Shown piece after piece: positions 34,456-44,400 of a DNA stretch of 64,000 nt. Numbering within the stretch: the first letter of the stretch is position 1; every line of letters begins with the position of its first letter. This stretch comes from Lachnospiraceae bacterium MD329 (GTDB lineage: Bacteria > Bacillota > Clostridia > UBA1381), in the NCBI GenBank assembly GCA_010206265.1, contig VIQV01000018.1, positions 1-64,000 on the forward strand, written 5' to 3'. A program made the translations under genes and the position numbers. The notes beneath the pieces were generated by a model, which saw only the letters and a program-made list of their open reading frames with translations, did not search any database and was not told where the DNA came from.

Positions 34456-35715
34456 ATGTTATGTAAGGTTTGCGGCGCGCAGATTCCGGACGAGGCTGAA
34501 AAGTGTGAATATTGCGGCGCTATTGCAGGAAATGACGAAATCATCACTGAAATATCAGACGAAACAAAAATAATTGACTCAGATGAAATCAGAAATATTG
34601 AGGAGAGTAATCTTGAAGAGGAGAAGGACGTCAAAGAGGAAATTTTTGACGACAATGAAAAACGCAGACGTGAACAAATGCGCCGTATGATGGAAAACAA
34701 GCAAAAACAACTGTCGGAGATAGAACGCAGACGTAATGAAAAACGAGTTAAGCAAAGACGTAACCGAATAGCTGTAATTGCTCTTATATGTGCTCTTGCA
34801 GTTGCTGCTGCAGGATACGGCATCTATTATGTATGGCAGAATGTAAATACAGAGGACGATATGGCTGTAACGCCTACGCCGACTGCTGTTACTGCAGTGA
34901 TTGCGACGACAATGCCGTCGGTAGAACCAACCCCGTCAGCAACGCCGGAGCTGTCTATGACCACAGCACCGCGTGAAACAGGAGCGGCGTCACAGAACGG
35001 CGGACAATCGTGGACAGCGGCAGGAGGTTCATCTAATACGAATACGTCATCAGGCGGCAATACTTCTGGGGGGAGTGCGTCGTCAGGAAATACCTCGTCA
35101 GGCAATTCGTCGTCGGGAGGTTCATCTAATACGAGCGGTGTTTCAACAAGCGGAGGCTCTTCATCAGGTAATGCGTCTGTTGTAAAAAATGCTGTTGCAA
35201 GCGGTGTGACAAATGCTAATATTTCATCACAGTTAAGCCTTGGCGGTGAAGTTATTTATAATTCTGGAACCGGCAGATATTTAATGACTTTTGTAACAGG
35301 CAACGTTAAGTATTATGCCAATGTTTCGGCAGGCAGTACGACAGAACAAATTCAGTATAAACCGTATACGGTTACTGCCGCGCCGACAGACGAAACATAT
35401 AACGGAAATACTGTCTATGAAATCAGTGTTTTGACTTCATATTCGGGAAATGATTATGTTTTGGAACAGTCAGGAACAAGACTTCTTACTGAAAATGATA
35501 TAAAGGGAATGTCAAAGCACGACTTGGCTCTTGCAAGAAATGAGATTTACGCGCGTCACGGACGTAAATTCCAGACAGCCGAGTACAGGAATTTCTTTAA
35601 TAGTAAATCGTGGTACAAGCTTAATCCGAGCTATAATTACAGCGACGATAACGGTAATTTAAATTCAATAGAAATAAAGAATGTTCAATTCCTTTTGAGC
35701 GCTGAACGCAGATAA
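34456..35715 (+). CDS. Zinc-ribbon membrane protein with extracellular YARHG domain
   Basis: A 419-residue single-pass protein. The cytoplasmic N-terminus has a zinc ribbon (MLCKVCGAQIPDEAEKCEYC). An acidic stretch and an Arg/Glu-rich coiled coil (RREQMRRMMENKQKQLSEIE) follow to about 105, then a membrane helix (AVIALICALAVAAAGYGIYY, about 108-128). Outside lie a Thr/Pro stretch and a Ser/Gly/Asn-rich linker of about 75 residues, a beta domain (about 260-345), and a C-terminal YARHG domain (SKHDLALARNEIYARHGRKF, about 355-415), thought to act on or bind extracellular wall components. ATG 34456 follows GGAGGG. The role is unknown. Confidence 0.88.
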   Translation: MLCKVCGAQIPDEAEKCEYCGAIAGNDEIITEISDETKIIDSDEIRNIEESNLEEEKDVKEEIFDDNEKRRREQMRRMMENKQKQLSEIERRRNEKRVKQRRNRIAVIALICALAVAAAGYGIYYVWQNVNTEDDMAVTPTPTAVTAVIATTMPSVEPTPSATPELSMTTAPRETGAASQNGGQSWTAAGGSSNTNTSSGGNTSGGSASSGNTSSGNSSSGGSSNTSGVSTSGGSSSGNASVVKNAVASGVTNANISSQLSLGGEVIYNSGTGRYLMTFVTGNVKYYANVSAGSTTEQIQYKPYTVTAAPTDETYNGNTVYEISVLTSYSGNDYVLEQSGTRLLTENDIKGMSKHDLALARNEIYARHGRKFQTAEYRNFFNSKSWYKLNPSYNYSDDNGNLNSIEIKNVQFLLSAERR

Positions 35716-35718
35716 TGA

Positions 35719-35747
35719 AAATCCACCCGACAGGGTGGATTTTTTTA
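35719..35747 (+). terminator. Terminator after the YARHG-protein gene
   Basis: AATCCACCC, GACA loop, GGGTGGATT and a T-run. Confidence 0.9.
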
Positions 35748-35759
35748 TGATTTCAGCTA

Positions 35760-35788
35760 TTTACTTTTCTGATAATATGTTCTATAAT
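35760..35788 (+). promoter_or_regulatory. Promoter of the GH30 gene
   Basis: TTTACT (35760-35765), 17-base spacer, TATAAT (35783-35788). Confidence 0.7.
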
Positions 35789-35824
35789 AAAATACAGGTA
35801 ACAATTACAGAGAGGAGAGAGAGT

Positions 35825-38800
35825 ATGAAGAAAAAAATTTTATCATTGGTTATGGCAGTTGCAATGGCAATGACGCTTGTGACGAATTTTGCCGTTTCGG
35901 CAGAAGATACGGTAATTACTGCTGGTGAGGTGATTCGTCTTGACCCGTCAAATGCGTCGCCGTTTAATAACGGAGTGTTTGAAGGTTGGGGCACCTCGTT
36001 ATGCTGGTGGGCGAACAGAATAGGTTACAGCGAGAAAATGACGCAGCAGGCGGCTGAACTGTTCTTTTCAGAGGACGGTTTGGGGCTTAATATAGCGCGT
36101 TATAATCTCGGCGGAGGCGACGACCCAACGCATAATCATATAAACCGTTCAGATTCAAAAGTGCCTGGAGTATGGGACACTTTTGAGCTTACGGCAGACG
36201 GCAGCGGAGTAAAGTCCATTACATATGATTTAAGCAATGACCAAAACCAACTGAATATTGCTAAAGCGGCTCTTGCGGCAAACCCTGATTTGTATTTTGA
36301 AGGCTTTTCAAATTCAGCGCCGTATTTTATGACGGTTACGGGCTGTACAGGCGGAGGAAATCCTGCAGACAGCGACAATTTAAAGCCTGAAATGTATGAC
36401 GATTTTGGAAAATTTATTGCAGAGGCAACAAAGCTTTTTAAAGAGGAAGGAATTATATTTAAGAGCTATTCGCCTATGAATGAGCCTGATACAAATTACT
36501 GGGGAGTAAACAGTCCGAAACAAGAGGGCTGTCATTTTGATCCGGGTGAGAGCCAGTCGAAGGCAATAGTTGAAACACGTAAGGCGTTGGATGCGGCAGG
36601 GCTTGCAGATGTGCTTGTTGCAGGAATGGATGAAACAGATATTAATAAAACAGTATCAAATTATTCCAAGCTTACCGACGAGGCAAAAAAGGCACTTGGA
36701 AGAATAGATACGCATACATATAGCGGTTCAAACCGTAAAGGCGCTAAGGAAACGGCTCTTAATGCAGGTAAAAATCTGTGGATGAGCGAAGTTGATGGCG
36801 GTTGGGACGGTTTTGGACTGGCTCAGAGAATTATTGATGATGTGAATGGTATGAACGCTTCAGCGTGGGTGCTATGGGATATTGTCGATAAGCATAAGGA
36901 TTCAAACTTTGTGGACCCGACAACAGGAAATAAAACAGAGGCGAATAATTCAGTATCAGACGCGGATTCGCTGTGGGGCGTAGGTATGGCTGACCACGAT
37001 AATGAAAATCTTATTATGACAAATAAGTATTATGCGTTTGGTCAGTTTACAAAATATATAAATCCTGGAGATACGATTATCGCGTCGTCAAACAGTACGC
37101 TTGCAGCTTATAATAAACAGACAGGCGATATTAAAATTGTTGCGCTTAACAGCGGTGATAGCAGCAGGGAATGTCTTTTTGACCTGTCAGCATTTACTCA
37201 GACAGGTGATAACGTCAGGGCGGTAAGAACAAACAGTTCAACAGAAAAGTGGAAAGAACTTGCAGGCGCGGTTGTTACAGATAAGAAATTTACTTATTCT
37301 TTGCCTGCAAAAACAGTCACAACATTTATTATTGAAGGAAAGCCGTCTGAATCTGAAATAAGTTTTAGCGGTGATAGCAGCGGTATGTCTTACAGCTATA
37401 GTACGGACGCGTGGCTTGACGGTTATGATAAATATTTTGCTGTGTATGATAGTGAAAACAGGCTGAAATACCTTTCCCATAATGAACCGGAGGGTAGTAA
37501 GGACGGAGATTTTACAGACTGCACACCAAAACTTATGGTGTGGGAAGATATAAAACCTGCTGACGCTGTCGGATATGCGGTAATCTCAGGCTGCGGCAAT
37601 GAAATGTCTAAGGGAGAATCAGTTGAACTTTCAGTGTCAACAAATTTGAAGAATGATGTTCAATGGTCTGTAGATAATTCTGAAGTGGCGGACATAACAA
37701 GTGATGGAGTGCTTACTGCCAAGAATGCAGGAAGTGTAACGGTGAGAGCGGCAATAGGCGGTTATACGGCAGAAAGAACGGTTAAAGTAACGGTATATAC
37801 ACTTTCGGGTACGCCGTCGTGGAGTAATGATACATCTGCACCAAAGGACAGTGATGATTATACAAAGGCTGCCGACGGTAATTTGTCAACTTATTTTGAC
37901 GGTGTTTCAGGTGGCTATGTTCAGTATGATTATGGTGAACCATTTAAAATAACGTCAGTAAAGCTGGCAGCCAGAGCAGGCAACGGTATGCCTGAGCGTA
38001 CTGTGGGAGGAACTGTACAAGGTTCTAATGACGGTATACAATGGACTGACCTTTATAAGATAAAATCAGCTATTCCTGCAGGTCAGTATACGACGGTTGT
38101 GCAAGATGAACTTTCAACAAATAAGGCATTTCGATACTACAGGTACACAAACAATCAGAATATGACCAATATTGCGGAATTTTTGATTGAGGGAGAACCG
38201 TCTGGTGATGTTTCGGAGGGTGAACCCGTTATAAGAGATATTGCTGAGTTTACCGACAATTTTGAAGGCAGCAGCAATATGTTTAACGCTGACAACGGTA
38301 ATCTTGGAACAGACGGTAATCAGGTTTATGCGTCTGGTCTTGCACGTTTCGGCAATGTGTTTGTGCCTGTAAAGGCTACGGCAGTTGCTGAAACGGAAAC
38401 TATCTCTCTTGCTGAAAATGATAGATTCAGACTTACATTTAATATGTTTGCAGGCTGGGAGAATAACGGAAAAGAAAACAGTTTCGCTTTAAAGTCTGAC
38501 GACGGAAGTGAAATTGTAGGATTTACGCTTACAGGCGGAGGCTATAATCTTAATAGAATGAGCATAGGCGGAAATGACCTGCTAAAAGATGAATCAACTA
38601 AGCCGATAGCCCAGTGTAAGAGCAATGCAGCTGCAAAGAAGACAGGCGCAAATGGTTGGCTAAATGCAGATCAGCCTTACAGAAATACAGTAGGATTCAA
38701 TAAGACGGTTGAAATTATAATAAGCGGAAATAAAGAAGTGACAGTTTCGCTGTCAGGAGGTATGGAGGATATCACATATACAGCGGTATTGGATAGCTTG

Positions 38801-38914
38801 CCGTCAATAAAGAGTATTGAAATAACAGGTAACTGTAATTCTGCGCGCGACAGGGTTACATCATACGATAATTTTGACGCAGATTTAATAACATATTCGG
38901 AAACGATTAACTGA
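35825..38914 (+). CDS. Secreted GH30-family glycoside hydrolase with Ig-like and CBM32-like modules
   Basis: A 1029-residue extracellular enzyme. Signal peptide 1-27. The catalytic (beta/alpha)8 domain runs to about 430: FEGWGTSLCWWANRIG at the start, acid/base Glu in SPMNEPDTNYWG (near 218) and nucleophile Glu in WMSEVDGGWDG (near 320). The opening motif is that of beta-1,6-galactanase-type GH30 enzymes, so arabinogalactan or a similar plant polymer is the likely substrate. A beta-sandwich closes the catalytic unit (to about 510). A BIG2-like domain (VQWSVDNSEVADITSDGVLT, about 595-655) and an F5/8 type C/CBM32-like domain (about 660-790) follow, then a C-terminal jelly-roll-like module. No SLH domain. 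ATG 35825 follows GAGGAG. Confidence 0.88.
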   Translation: MKKKILSLVMAVAMAMTLVTNFAVSAEDTVITAGEVIRLDPSNASPFNNGVFEGWGTSLCWWANRIGYSEKMTQQAAELFFSEDGLGLNIARYNLGGGDDPTHNHINRSDSKVPGVWDTFELTADGSGVKSITYDLSNDQNQLNIAKAALAANPDLYFEGFSNSAPYFMTVTGCTGGGNPADSDNLKPEMYDDFGKFIAEATKLFKEEGIIFKSYSPMNEPDTNYWGVNSPKQEGCHFDPGESQSKAIVETRKALDAAGLADVLVAGMDETDINKTVSNYSKLTDEAKKALGRIDTHTYSGSNRKGAKETALNAGKNLWMSEVDGGWDGFGLAQRIIDDVNGMNASAWVLWDIVDKHKDSNFVDPTTGNKTEANNSVSDADSLWGVGMADHDNENLIMTNKYYAFGQFTKYINPGDTIIASSNSTLAAYNKQTGDIKIVALNSGDSSRECLFDLSAFTQTGDNVRAVRTNSSTEKWKELAGAVVTDKKFTYSLPAKTVTTFIIEGKPSESEISFSGDSSGMSYSYSTDAWLDGYDKYFAVYDSENRLKYLSHNEPEGSKDGDFTDCTPKLMVWEDIKPADAVGYAVISGCGNEMSKGESVELSVSTNLKNDVQWSVDNSEVADITSDGVLTAKNAGSVTVRAAIGGYTAERTVKVTVYTLSGTPSWSNDTSAPKDSDDYTKAADGNLSTYFDGVSGGYVQYDYGEPFKITSVKLAARAGNGMPERTVGGTVQGSNDGIQWTDLYKIKSAIPAGQYTTVVQDELSTNKAFRYYRYTNNQNMTNIAEFLIEGEPSGDVSEGEPVIRDIAEFTDNFEGSSNMFNADNGNLGTDGNQVYASGLARFGNVFVPVKATAVAETETISLAENDRFRLTFNMFAGWENNGKENSFALKSDDGSEIVGFTLTGGGYNLNRMSIGGNDLLKDESTKPIAQCKSNAAAKKTGANGWLNADQPYRNTVGFNKTVEIIISGNKEVTVSLSGGMEDITYTAVLDSLPSIKSIEITGNCNSARDRVTSYDNFDADLITYSETIN

Positions 38915-38923
38915 TAAATTTAT

Positions 38924-38953
38924 AGGCAGCCGTAATTGCGGCTGCCTTATTTT
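38924..38953 (+). terminator. Terminator after the GH30 gene
   Basis: AGGCAGCCG and CGGCTGCCT followed by TATTTTA. Confidence 0.85.
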
Positions 38954-38960
38954 ATACACA

Positions 38961-38995
38961 AAAAAATCGGAACAAGTTATTCTTGTCCCGATTTT
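38961..38995 (-). terminator. Terminator of tRNA-Gln
   Basis: On the minus strand ATCGGGACAAG and CTTGTTCCGAT frame a short loop, then a run of six or more T. Confidence 0.85.
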
Positions 38996-39068
38996 GGCTG
39001 CGGATCCAGGATTCGAACCCGGACAGAACGAGTCAGAGTCGTTAGTGCTACCTTTACACAAATCCGCA
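38995..39068 (-). tRNA. tRNA-Gln (CTG anticodon)
   Basis: Acceptor stem TGCGGAT/ATCCGCA, D stem GTGT/GCAC, anticodon stem AACGA/TCGTT with loop CTCTGAC giving anticodon CTG, T-arm GTTCGAATC. CCA is encoded (TGG at 38995-38997 on the plus strand). Confidence 0.95.
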
Positions 39069-39080
39069 ACGTCGGATAAT

Positions 39081-39109
39081 ATAATACCACTAAAAATTGA
39101 TATTGTCAA
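39081..39109 (-). promoter_or_regulatory. Promoter of tRNA-Gln
   Basis: On the minus strand TTGACA (39109-39104), 17 bases, TATTAT (39086-39081). Confidence 0.8.
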
Positions 39110-39216
39110 GCCTTTTTTTGAAAAAATTTGAAAAATGTTGATAAATATTCTATTGTGTGTTAGAATATATATAGATAATGGCGATTGACAAAGAATGTGC
39201 AGGTGTTTTATGAAAT

Positions 39217-39248
39217 AAAAAAATCGGAACAAGTAAAACTTGTTCCGA
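39217..39248 (-). terminator. Terminator of tRNA-Leu
   Basis: CGGAACAAG and CTTGTTCCG with a minus-strand T-run. The stem matches the tRNA-Gln terminator, suggesting duplication. Confidence 0.85.
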
Positions 39249-39249
39249 G

Positions 39250-39333
39250 TGGTGCGAGGGACCGGACTTGAACCGGCACGGTTAAACCACACGCCCCTCA
39301 AACGTGCGCGTCTGCCTATTCCGCCACCCTCGC
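39250..39333 (-). tRNA. tRNA-Leu (GAG anticodon)
   Basis: Acceptor GCGAGGG/CCCTCGC, long class II variable arm, anticodon stem CACGT/GCGTG with loop TTGAGGG giving anticodon GAG, T-arm GGTTCAAGTCC. CCA is encoded. Confidence 0.95.
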
Positions 39334-39347
39334 ATTCAGCGTGTAAT

Positions 39348-39376
39348 ATTATAACATAGATATAATCGTTTGTCAA
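39348..39376 (-). promoter_or_regulatory. Consensus promoter of tRNA-Leu
   Basis: On the minus strand TTGACA (39376-39371), 17 bases, TATAAT (39353-39348). Confidence 0.88.
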
Positions 39377-39421
39377 TCAGAATTTTATGCATTGTAAAAA
39401 ATAGTTGGAGTTGTTGTGTAG

Positions 39422-40546
39422 ATGAAAAAGATTGCAGTATTTGCCGTGATGATTATTCTTACAGCAGTGTTTAGTGAAAGTGCGTTTGCAATGGCAGACA
39501 GTGCGGACTGCGCGTGTCTGATAAACGGTACAACAGGTGAAGTTGTGTTTTCAAAAAATATGGATGAACAGCATTCTATGGCAAGTACCACAAAAATAAT
39601 GACAGCGATAATAGCAATAGAACAGTGTGATATGGAGGAGAAGGTTACGGTAAGCAGAAATGCCGCGTATCAGGAAGGCTCAGCGGCTTATGTCCGTGAA
39701 AATAATGTTATTGCCATGAAGGATTTGCTTTACGGGCTTATGCTCAATTCGGGCAATGACGCGGCAGTGGCTATAGCTGAGCATATATCGGGAAGCAGCG
39801 AGGCATTTGCTGAACTTATGAATAAGAAAGCGGAGGTTTTGGGGCTTACAAACACTCATTTTATGAATCCGAACGGACTTGACAATCCTGAGCATTACAC
39901 AACGGCATATGAGCTTGCAATGATTGCGAAGTATGCGATGGAAAATGAGGATTTTCGTGAAATCGTAAGTACGCGTACATATCAGGCAACACCTGATAAT
40001 TCAACAGAAACTCTGTATTTTTCAAATCATAATAAAATGCTTAAGAATTATGAAGGTTCAACCGGCATAAAGACGGGGTACACGAAAGCAACCGGACGTT
40101 GTCTTGTATCGTCCGCGGAACGTGATGATATGGAATTTATTGCTGTAACGTTGGGTGACCCCAACGACTGGAAAGACCATAGCGAAATGCTTGATTATGC
40201 GTTTGCTGAACATTATCCCAAGCAGGTGGTAAGAGAAGGAATGAAAGTTAAGATTGCTGAAATAGACGGAAACAAATATAATATGGTTGCTAAAGAAGAT
40301 TTTACAGTTCCACTTAAAGAACGCGAAAAAACAGAAATCGAGGTAGTTACACATATTGCTGAAAATCTTGACGCGCCAATAAATGAAGGCGAAAAGATAG
40401 GCTATCTTGATATTTTATGTAACGGTCAATCGGCGGGCAGAGTTGATGTGGTATCAGAAAGTGATATTGGCAATATTGATAAAATGCAGCTCAAAAACAG
40501 TTTTCTTGAAAGACTGACAGGAGTTTTCAGAAATTTATTGAATTAA
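39422..40546 (+). CDS. D-alanyl-D-alanine carboxypeptidase (low-molecular-weight PBP, S11 family)
   Basis: A 374-residue exported peptidase trimming the terminal D-Ala from peptidoglycan stem peptides. Signal peptide 1 to about 22. The three active-site motifs are S-x-x-K in MASTTKIMTA (near 55), S-x-N in MLNSGNDAAVA (near 110) and K-T-G in GIKTGYTKATG (near 217). A C-terminal beta domain (from about 270) and a short amphipathic helix end the protein (LERLTGVFRNLLN), as in DacF/DacB-type enzymes. The ribosome binding site (GGAG, 13 bases away) is weak. The next gene begins 17 bases downstream. Confidence 0.94.
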   Translation: MKKIAVFAVMIILTAVFSESAFAMADSADCACLINGTTGEVVFSKNMDEQHSMASTTKIMTAIIAIEQCDMEEKVTVSRNAAYQEGSAAYVRENNVIAMKDLLYGLMLNSGNDAAVAIAEHISGSSEAFAELMNKKAEVLGLTNTHFMNPNGLDNPEHYTTAYELAMIAKYAMENEDFREIVSTRTYQATPDNSTETLYFSNHNKMLKNYEGSTGIKTGYTKATGRCLVSSAERDDMEFIAVTLGDPNDWKDHSEMLDYAFAEHYPKQVVREGMKVKIAEIDGNKYNMVAKEDFTVPLKEREKTEIEVVTHIAENLDAPINEGEKIGYLDILCNGQSAGRVDVVSESDIGNIDKMQLKNSFLERLTGVFRNLLN

Positions 40547-40563
40547 CGAAAGGAAAGATTAAT

Positions 40564-41292
40564 ATGGGAGAAACAGTAAGATTGCAAAAATTTATTGCAA
40601 TGAGCGGAATTGCGTCAAGACGTGCCGCTGAAACTATGATTGGGGAAGGGCGTGTTGCAGTAAACGGCAAAAAGGTTACGGAACAGGGAATAAAGGTTGA
40701 GATTGGCGCAGATAATGTTGTAGTTGATGGTGAACCTGTAAAAATAAAAAATAAAAATTATTATATTATGCTTAATAAGCCGATTGGATATGTGTCTACA
40801 GTAAGCGACCAGTTTGACCGACCGACTGTTGTTGACCTTGTAAAGAAGGACTTAGGTAATGTTCGTATATTTCCTGTCGGACGGCTTGATTATGATACCG
40901 AGGGACTGTTGCTCCTGACAAATGACGGTGATTTTACATATAAGGTTACACACCCTAAATTTCATATGGATAAAACTTATATTGCGGTGGTAAAGGGCGG
41001 TATGACAGTCAGTGGTATTAATAAACTGAGAAACGGTGTGTATATAGACGACGGATTTAAAACATCTCCTGCACAGGCTGAAATAATCGACGCATATGAT
41101 GGACATACCTATGTTAAAATAACGATTCACGAGGGCAAGAACAGACAGGTACGTAAAATGTTTGAGGCAGTAGGGAATACCGTTGTGGGCTTACAGCGGA
41201 TAAAGATAGGCAATGTTGAGCTTGGAAACTTACCTCTCGGCAGATGGCGGCACCTTACAAGCCACGAAATTGGTTATATGCAGGGCAAATAA
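40564..41292 (+). CDS. rRNA pseudouridine synthase, RsuA/RluB family
   Basis: A 242-residue enzyme isomerising uridine in 16S or 23S rRNA. The N-terminal S4 RNA-binding domain is visible (RLQKFIAMSGIASRRAAETM), followed by the catalytic signature GRLDYDTEGLLLLTNDGDF with the nucleophile Asp near residue 105, and EGKNRQVRKMFEAVGN near 190. GAAAGGAAAG precedes the ATG. Co-location with a D-Ala-D-Ala carboxypeptidase gene is common in Clostridia and Bacilli. Confidence 0.94.
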   Translation: MGETVRLQKFIAMSGIASRRAAETMIGEGRVAVNGKKVTEQGIKVEIGADNVVVDGEPVKIKNKNYYIMLNKPIGYVSTVSDQFDRPTVVDLVKKDLGNVRIFPVGRLDYDTEGLLLLTNDGDFTYKVTHPKFHMDKTYIAVVKGGMTVSGINKLRNGVYIDDGFKTSPAQAEIIDAYDGHTYVKITIHEGKNRQVRKMFEAVGNTVVGLQRIKIGNVELGNLPLGRWRHLTSHEIGYMQGK

Positions 41293-41313
41293 TTAGTGAG
41301 AAATAATGATTGG

Positions 41314-41339
41314 AAAGCATAGCGTAAGCTATGCTTTTT
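41314..41339 (+). terminator. Terminator after the pseudouridine synthase gene
   Basis: AAAGCATAGC, GTAA loop, GCTATGCTTTTTG. Confidence 0.9.
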
Positions 41340-41370
41340 GTATGAATACGTAAAAATAAGTCGTATTTTC

Positions 41371-41399
41371 TTGACAATCAAACTGAAATATGGTAGCAT
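41371..41399 (+). promoter_or_regulatory. Promoter of the large surface protein gene
   Basis: TTGACA (41371-41376), 17-base spacer, TAGCAT (41394-41399). Confidence 0.65.
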
Positions 41400-41438
41400 A
41401 TTATACCGAAATAAAAATATAATGTGGGGGGATTCATT

Positions 41439-44400
41439 ATGAAAAAATTATTATCAATTATTATTGTGCTGTCAATGGTGTTGCCTTTTTCGGCGTCGGC
41501 TGTCGAGGCAACAGAGGGACAAACTGTTCAATGGATGTCAGATGACGCAGTAATTAACTTTCCAGATGAAGTTTTAAGGGAATATATGATATCTAAGTTT
41601 GACAAAAATGGAGATGATCAAATCCAGCAATCTGAAATAACATTTGGAAATGAAACGGTAAGCATTGATCTTGCATATAAGCATGTAAAGGATACTACAG
41701 GTCTTGAGTGTATCATATTTAATGTTACTAGCTACGCGTGTTTAAGATTTAACTTTCGTGATAGTGAAGTTAAAAATATTGTTCCGCTGTTTGAATGCCT
41801 TGTGAGAAATCCGAATGTTCGTTGTTACATGAATCTTTCAGGTACTATGATCGAAGATTCAGATCTGGCTAAAATACCAACACCAGCGAAATTACCTACA
41901 AATTTGTATGCAGGATTATCTCTGACAATAGATGATACTTCACAGTTACATGATTATTCGCCGCTTAGTAAAAACTATGCTATCGATGAACTGTCAATGA
42001 GAAGGAATGTTGTTAGTACTGGAATGGATTGTAGGTATATTACAAATGTTTCGCATACCACAGGATCATTAGATGCTGAAGGGACAACAGGAGAGGGGTT
42101 TTACCAAATGCTGCAACAGCCACCAGATGTCGTTAGAATTTCAGGAGATGCAGTTCAGTATGTATCTAAAACCTATGGCATGCGGTATTTATATATAGTT
42201 GATAACTTTTCCGATGATGATTTGAGATCTTTTGCAGATACGGGGTCTGTAAGATTTATTGGATTTATAAGAACACAAGTTACAGACATAACACCTGTAA
42301 AAAATTTGTTTGTCAAGGAATTAAGATTTGAGGGGCATAGCAACGGACTTATTCCAAATGCGGGAGGCAAAAATATCGGAGATTGTATTTTGGAACAGGC
42401 TGTAGAAATTCCGTCAATTAAAGAGCTTAGTTTTAGTAGAAGTGGCGTTACAGATTTGACACCTCTGCAAAATAATAGTAATATTGAAAAATATAGTTTT
42501 GATGATGAATGTATTGCTTTAGCATATAAAAATAATAAAATTATATACGATGAACTAAAATCTAAAATAAAATTTTTAAGGACATATCCTAGTGCTGACG
42601 TAGAAATTTTTGAATATCCGGATGGAACAAAACTATCATTTCAAGCATCCTCGAATAAAATGTCATATGCTAATGGAGATGTTATAACAAATACAATAAC
42701 ACTTACAAATGAAGGAACAACTCATGCGAATTTTGATTTAGCGTTTTTTATACAGGATAATTACTGGGATTTGATTGATGTAAAAAATGGTGATAGAAAT
42801 CAGGCTGTAACTAATTTAGCACCGGGAGAAAGTATAAGGAAAACAATTTCATTTGAGACAAACAATTATAAATTGTCCAGATTAGAATCTGATGTTATAA
42901 TTAGAGTTGGTCAAAGTGCAGTCAAGAAACATATTTCATCTTTAGCACAGCGAGTGGTATACCTTAGTACGTCAGGATTTATTCGAACACGCAATATGCA
43001 TGTGTCTGGAATATGTGCGCCAGATATGGCAAAAGTTCAAATTAAGACATCTGATAATGAGCTTGTGGCGGATATATATAATTATGCAGGTACGACGTCA
43101 TTTAGTTCGGATATTCAAATACCAGAAAAATATTGGCCAGAAGTTGGTGGCACAAATAAAATTAATATAAAAGCAGTAATTGTTGATAAAAATGGAAAAG
43201 AAATGTCGTCGGCGATAAAAACTGTGCAAATTACCAATCCAGATGAAAACAATACATTAGATTTAAAGGATTGTCATTATATGAAAGACGGTTCAAGTCA
43301 TCAGTATAATGAATTGGATTCATCAAATATATACTATGATAGTCGTATTATAGTGAGAACAAAAGTAATTGGAGTTGAACAGAATGACATCAGTTCAGTG
43401 CAGGCGATCATAAACCAAAAAACATATGATATGACATTGTGTAACAACGGAGGAAGAAATAATGGTTTTTACAGAGTGTTATCAGACAATCTAACTTCAA
43501 GTGAATATTTTGATATAATCATTCGAGTTACAACCAAATCTGGTGAAACACTTGAAAAACTTGTAGGATATGGTAGAATGTTAATTGACCCTTCAGGGAT
43601 AATTACAGATCAAAACGGTAGAACTATTGAAGGAGTAAAAGTAACGCTTCAGAAACTACAGAAAGATGGTACATGGGAAAGCTGGGATGCTGAGAATTAT
43701 TCTCAGGAAAATCCGATGTATACCAACGAAAACGGATATTATGGTTGGGACGTGCCTGAGGGTACATACAGAATTATTGCAGAGAAGGAAGGCTATGTAA
43801 CCAAAGTCGTTGAAAGATATTATTCACGTGATCAGGGTGAAGAAACGGAAATTACAGTACTTCCGCCAAGAATGGACGTGGATTTCTCAATGGAGTATGC
43901 AGATCCTGAAAATCCGCCGTTGAAACCTATGACGATTGAAGAGGCAAAGAAAGCGCTTGAAGCTGCAGTTTCAGGTTTAAAGCTTTCAGCGTCTGCAAAT
44001 GAAACAGATGTAACATCTAAGTTGATGGGGGATTTGACAGAGAATATGTATGTTTCATTTAAAAGTGGAACATATGAGAAGTCTGAGTCAACCGATACAA
44101 TTGAGGGAAGTATAACAGGAACATTGATATTAGAAAATATATGGAGAGATGAATTACAAGAAATTACGGTAAATATACCATTAGAAACCATTAAAGCTAC
44201 AGAGTTCATTGATGTATTTGATAATTTTACGGATAAGTTAATGATTGAAAAAATCTATGGTGATAATGAAAATGTTAATCTTGAAATATCACCTAAAAAT
44301 AATAGTGATTTACCTGAGTTGAAATTATATAAAGCACTTTATACATCAGAAGGAATATTAAAAAAAGTAGATATAGTTAATGCAGAAAGCGTTAATGGAA

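Noticed and set aside
35030-35170. Short repeats that might suggest a small tandem-repeat or CRISPR-like array
   Set aside because: They are codons of a Ser/Gly/Asn/Thr-rich linker in the YARHG protein; units are irregular and there are no spacers. No CRISPR array was seen anywhere in the window.
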